From assembly GCA_965218205.1 (NCBI GenBank), contig OZ244590.1, positions 1-64,000 on the forward strand: a stretch of 64,000 nt of DNA, read 5' to 3'. Made by a program: the position numbers and the translations under genes. Source of the stretch: CBDDCA01 sp965218205 (lineage in GTDB: Bacteria; Spirochaetota; Spirochaetia; WTKD01; G963693115). A model generated the notes under the pieces. That model worked only from the letters and a program-made list of their open reading frames with translations, ran no database searches and was not told where the DNA came from. Of the stretch, positions 62,763 to 64,000 are shown piece after piece; positions within the stretch are counted from its first letter, which is position 1; the number at the start of each line of letters is the position of its first letter.

Positions 62763-63599
62763 CTACACTCCTGAGTATATACTAAATCCACCGTCTACTT
62801 TTATAATTTGTCCTGTTACAAATTTTGATTCATCTGATACCAAATACAGTAATGTACTGGTTAATTCTTCAGCAACCCCAAACCGTTCCATAGGAGTATT
62901 ACGAATAATTTTATTCCCTCTCTCTGTATATGTACCATCCTCTTCAAGAAGCAGTCTTTTATTTTGTTCTCCAATAAAAAATCCTGGTGAAATTGCGTTT
63001 ACTCGAATACCTACTTTACTAAAGTACACAGCTAGCCAATGGGTAAGATTATCTAAGGCCGCTTTAGAGGCACTGTAGCTTGCTACACGGGTAATAGCAT
63101 TTATTGTTGCCATAGAAGATATATTGATAACAGAGCCGTTTCCTTTTTTTACCATATCTTTTGCAAATAGTTGAGTACATTGCAAAGCACTGATAAAATT
63201 AAGCCGTACATTTTCTTCTATATCTTGTATATCAAAATTGAAAAAAGTATTGCTGTCTGTTTTTTTTAGTGTTTCTTTGCTACAAAATTCTTCGGGGCTG
63301 CTTACCTTTGGACTGTTGCCTCCAGCACCATTGATGAGAATATCGCATGTTCCCCATTGCTGTACAATAGTATCGTACGCTTCTTGCAGTGCTTCTTTTT
63401 GTGTTACATCTACAGACAGCCCTCTTGCCTGTGTTCCTGCCTGTGTGATAGTGTCCACTGCTTGATCAATTTTTTCTTGTCTACGCCCAAGAACAATAAC
63501 ACTCGCACCATTACGAGAAAGTGCCGTGCCCATTTCTGAGCAAAGGTATCCACTGCCTCCTGTAATAACTGCTATTTTCCCTTGTAAGTTTACTTTCAT
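62763..63599 (-). CDS. SDR oxidoreductase, probable D-mannonate oxidoreductase partner of UxuA
   Basis: The start is ATG 63599 after GGAGATACT; upstream in-frame codons overlap the previous gene. The product is 278 residues of the classical SDR type. Visible motifs are the cofactor site TGGSGYLCSEMG, NGAGGNSP (an insertion follows), the catalytic Ser in INISSMA, YSASK for Tyr-Lys, and NAISPGFF. SDRs of this type next to mannonate dehydratase are often annotated as fructuronate reductases. The gene is 14 bp after uxuA and surely co-transcribed with it. Confidence 0.8.
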   Translation of the reverse strand: MKVNLQGKIAVITGGSGYLCSEMGTALSRNGASVIVLGRRQEKIDQAVDTITQAGTQARGLSVDVTQKEALQEAYDTIVQQWGTCDILINGAGGNSPKVSSPEEFCSKETLKKTDSNTFFNFDIQDIEENVRLNFISALQCTQLFAKDMVKKGNGSVINISSMATINAITRVASYSASKAALDNLTHWLAVYFSKVGIRVNAISPGFFIGEQNKRLLLEEDGTYTERGNKIIRNTPMERFGVAEELTSTLLYLVSDESKFVTGQIIKVDGGFSIYSGV

Positions 63600-63613
63600 A
63601 GTATCTCCGTATA

Positions 63614-64000
63614 TTATTTTATTTTCTGTAAAGTGTCCCAGATTCCCCAAATATACATAGCCCCTAATGCTCTGTCATATAGTCCGTACCCTGGTCTACA
63701 ATGAGCATCTTCGTTCCATAAATGTCGTCCATGATCAGGTCGTACATATCCCTTAAAGTGAATATCATGGTATGCTTGTACCACTTTGCATATATTGACA
63801 GATCCATCACATGATCGATGTGAAGTTTCTATAAAATCTCCATTGTCAAATATCTTTACATTTCTAATATGTCCAAAATGAATTCTATTGCCAAATTCTT
63901 TGATGAGTGCAGGAATATCATTTTTTTTAGAAGCTCCCAACGAACCACTACATAAGGTAAGTCCATTATAAGGATTGTCTACTAGCTGTAAAAACCGCGC
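63614..64000 (-). CDS. uxuA: Mannonate dehydratase, 3' part
   Basis: The gene runs off the right edge; the frame is open to base 64000, leaving about 128 C-terminal residues. SGSLGASKKNDIPALIKEF, IHFGHIRNVK, VRPDHGRHLW and PGYGLYDRALGAMYIWGIW are diagnostic of UxuA, which dehydrates D-mannonate to 2-keto-3-deoxygluconate in hexuronate breakdown. The SDR gene follows directly, making a hexuronate-type pair convergent with the TRAP operon. Confidence 0.93.
   Translation of the reverse strand, partial: ARFLQLVDNPYNGLTLCSGSLGASKKNDIPALIKEFGNRIHFGHIRNVKIFDNGDFIETSHRSCDGSVNICKVVQAYHDIHFKGYVRPDHGRHLWNEDAHCRPGYGLYDRALGAMYIWGIWDTLQKIK

Noticed and set aside
1..64000. tRNA, rRNA or CRISPR array
   Set aside because: No cloverleaf-like tRNA arms, rRNA blocks or regularly spaced repeats were recognised by eye. 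A tRNAscan/Infernal run would be decisive.

Overview
The window is A+T-rich, gene-dense DNA from a diderm bacterium, most likely a host-associated spirochaete. That assignment is an inference. It rests on the many lipobox lipoproteins, several with DUF285 repeats of the FNxDIS-W-TSNVTxM type, the DapL-type lysine/DAP enzyme, TRAP transport, an outer-membrane barrel protein and the AT-rich codon use. No rRNA, tRNA, CRISPR array, prophage or intact insertion sequence was recognised.

Layout. 1-0.7 kb: end of a glycine-betaine/choline-type binding protein. 0.7-6.8 kb: tandemly duplicated FN3/DUF285 lipoprotein genes, each with the same promoter and terminator. 6.9-13.1 kb: HflK/HflC-like SPFH proteins, then wall synthesis (murE, ddl, dapL). 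13.1-18.6 kb: a nitroreductase, divergent from a very large lipoprotein gene whose signal-peptide region is broken by a G12 tract. 18.7-21.5 kb: rmuC and mnmE. 21.5-26.4 kb (minus): two glycosyltransferase-like genes flanking a two-gene cassette, a C5-cytosine methyltransferase overlapping a GHKL ATPase/nuclease. 26.6-30.2 kb: S-adenosylmethionine cycle operon ahcY-metK-metF. 30.2-31.7 kb: outer-membrane protein. 31.7-38.8 kb: surface-glycan cluster (UXS-type decarboxylase, ABC exporter, GT61, GT2, two GT4). 38.9-41.7 kb (minus): thiamine-precursor ABC transporter led by a TPP riboswitch. 42.1-48.5 kb: a giant lipoprotein of about 16 Ig-like repeats plus a Kelch-type tail, with a G15 tract upstream. 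48.5-55.8 kb: housekeeping genes (LMW phosphatase, PepD, COG3014-like lipoprotein, shikimate kinase-like, ackA, DUF2779). 55.9-56.9 kb: a fifth lipoprotein whose promoter spacer is mostly a run of A. 57.0-57.8 kb: two small membrane proteins. 57.8-64 kb: sugar-acid island (TRAP transporter, two dehydrogenases, convergent mannonate dehydratase and SDR oxidoreductase).

The most striking theme is a family of large, modular, probably surface-exposed lipoproteins. Four share FN3-like and/or DUF285 modules and one is Ig/Kelch. Four of the five carry a homopolymer tract at or near their 5' end: G12 in the reading frame, G15 upstream of the promoter, A12 in a -35/-10 spacer, and T16 upstream of one tandem twin. 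The other twin has TTTTG repeats at that site. This looks like a phase-variable surface-protein repertoire using several distinct slippage switches, with in-frame repeat duplication and cassette shuffling adding size and domain variation. In the G12 gene the reading frames show that this copy is OFF and that G11 or G14 would be ON.
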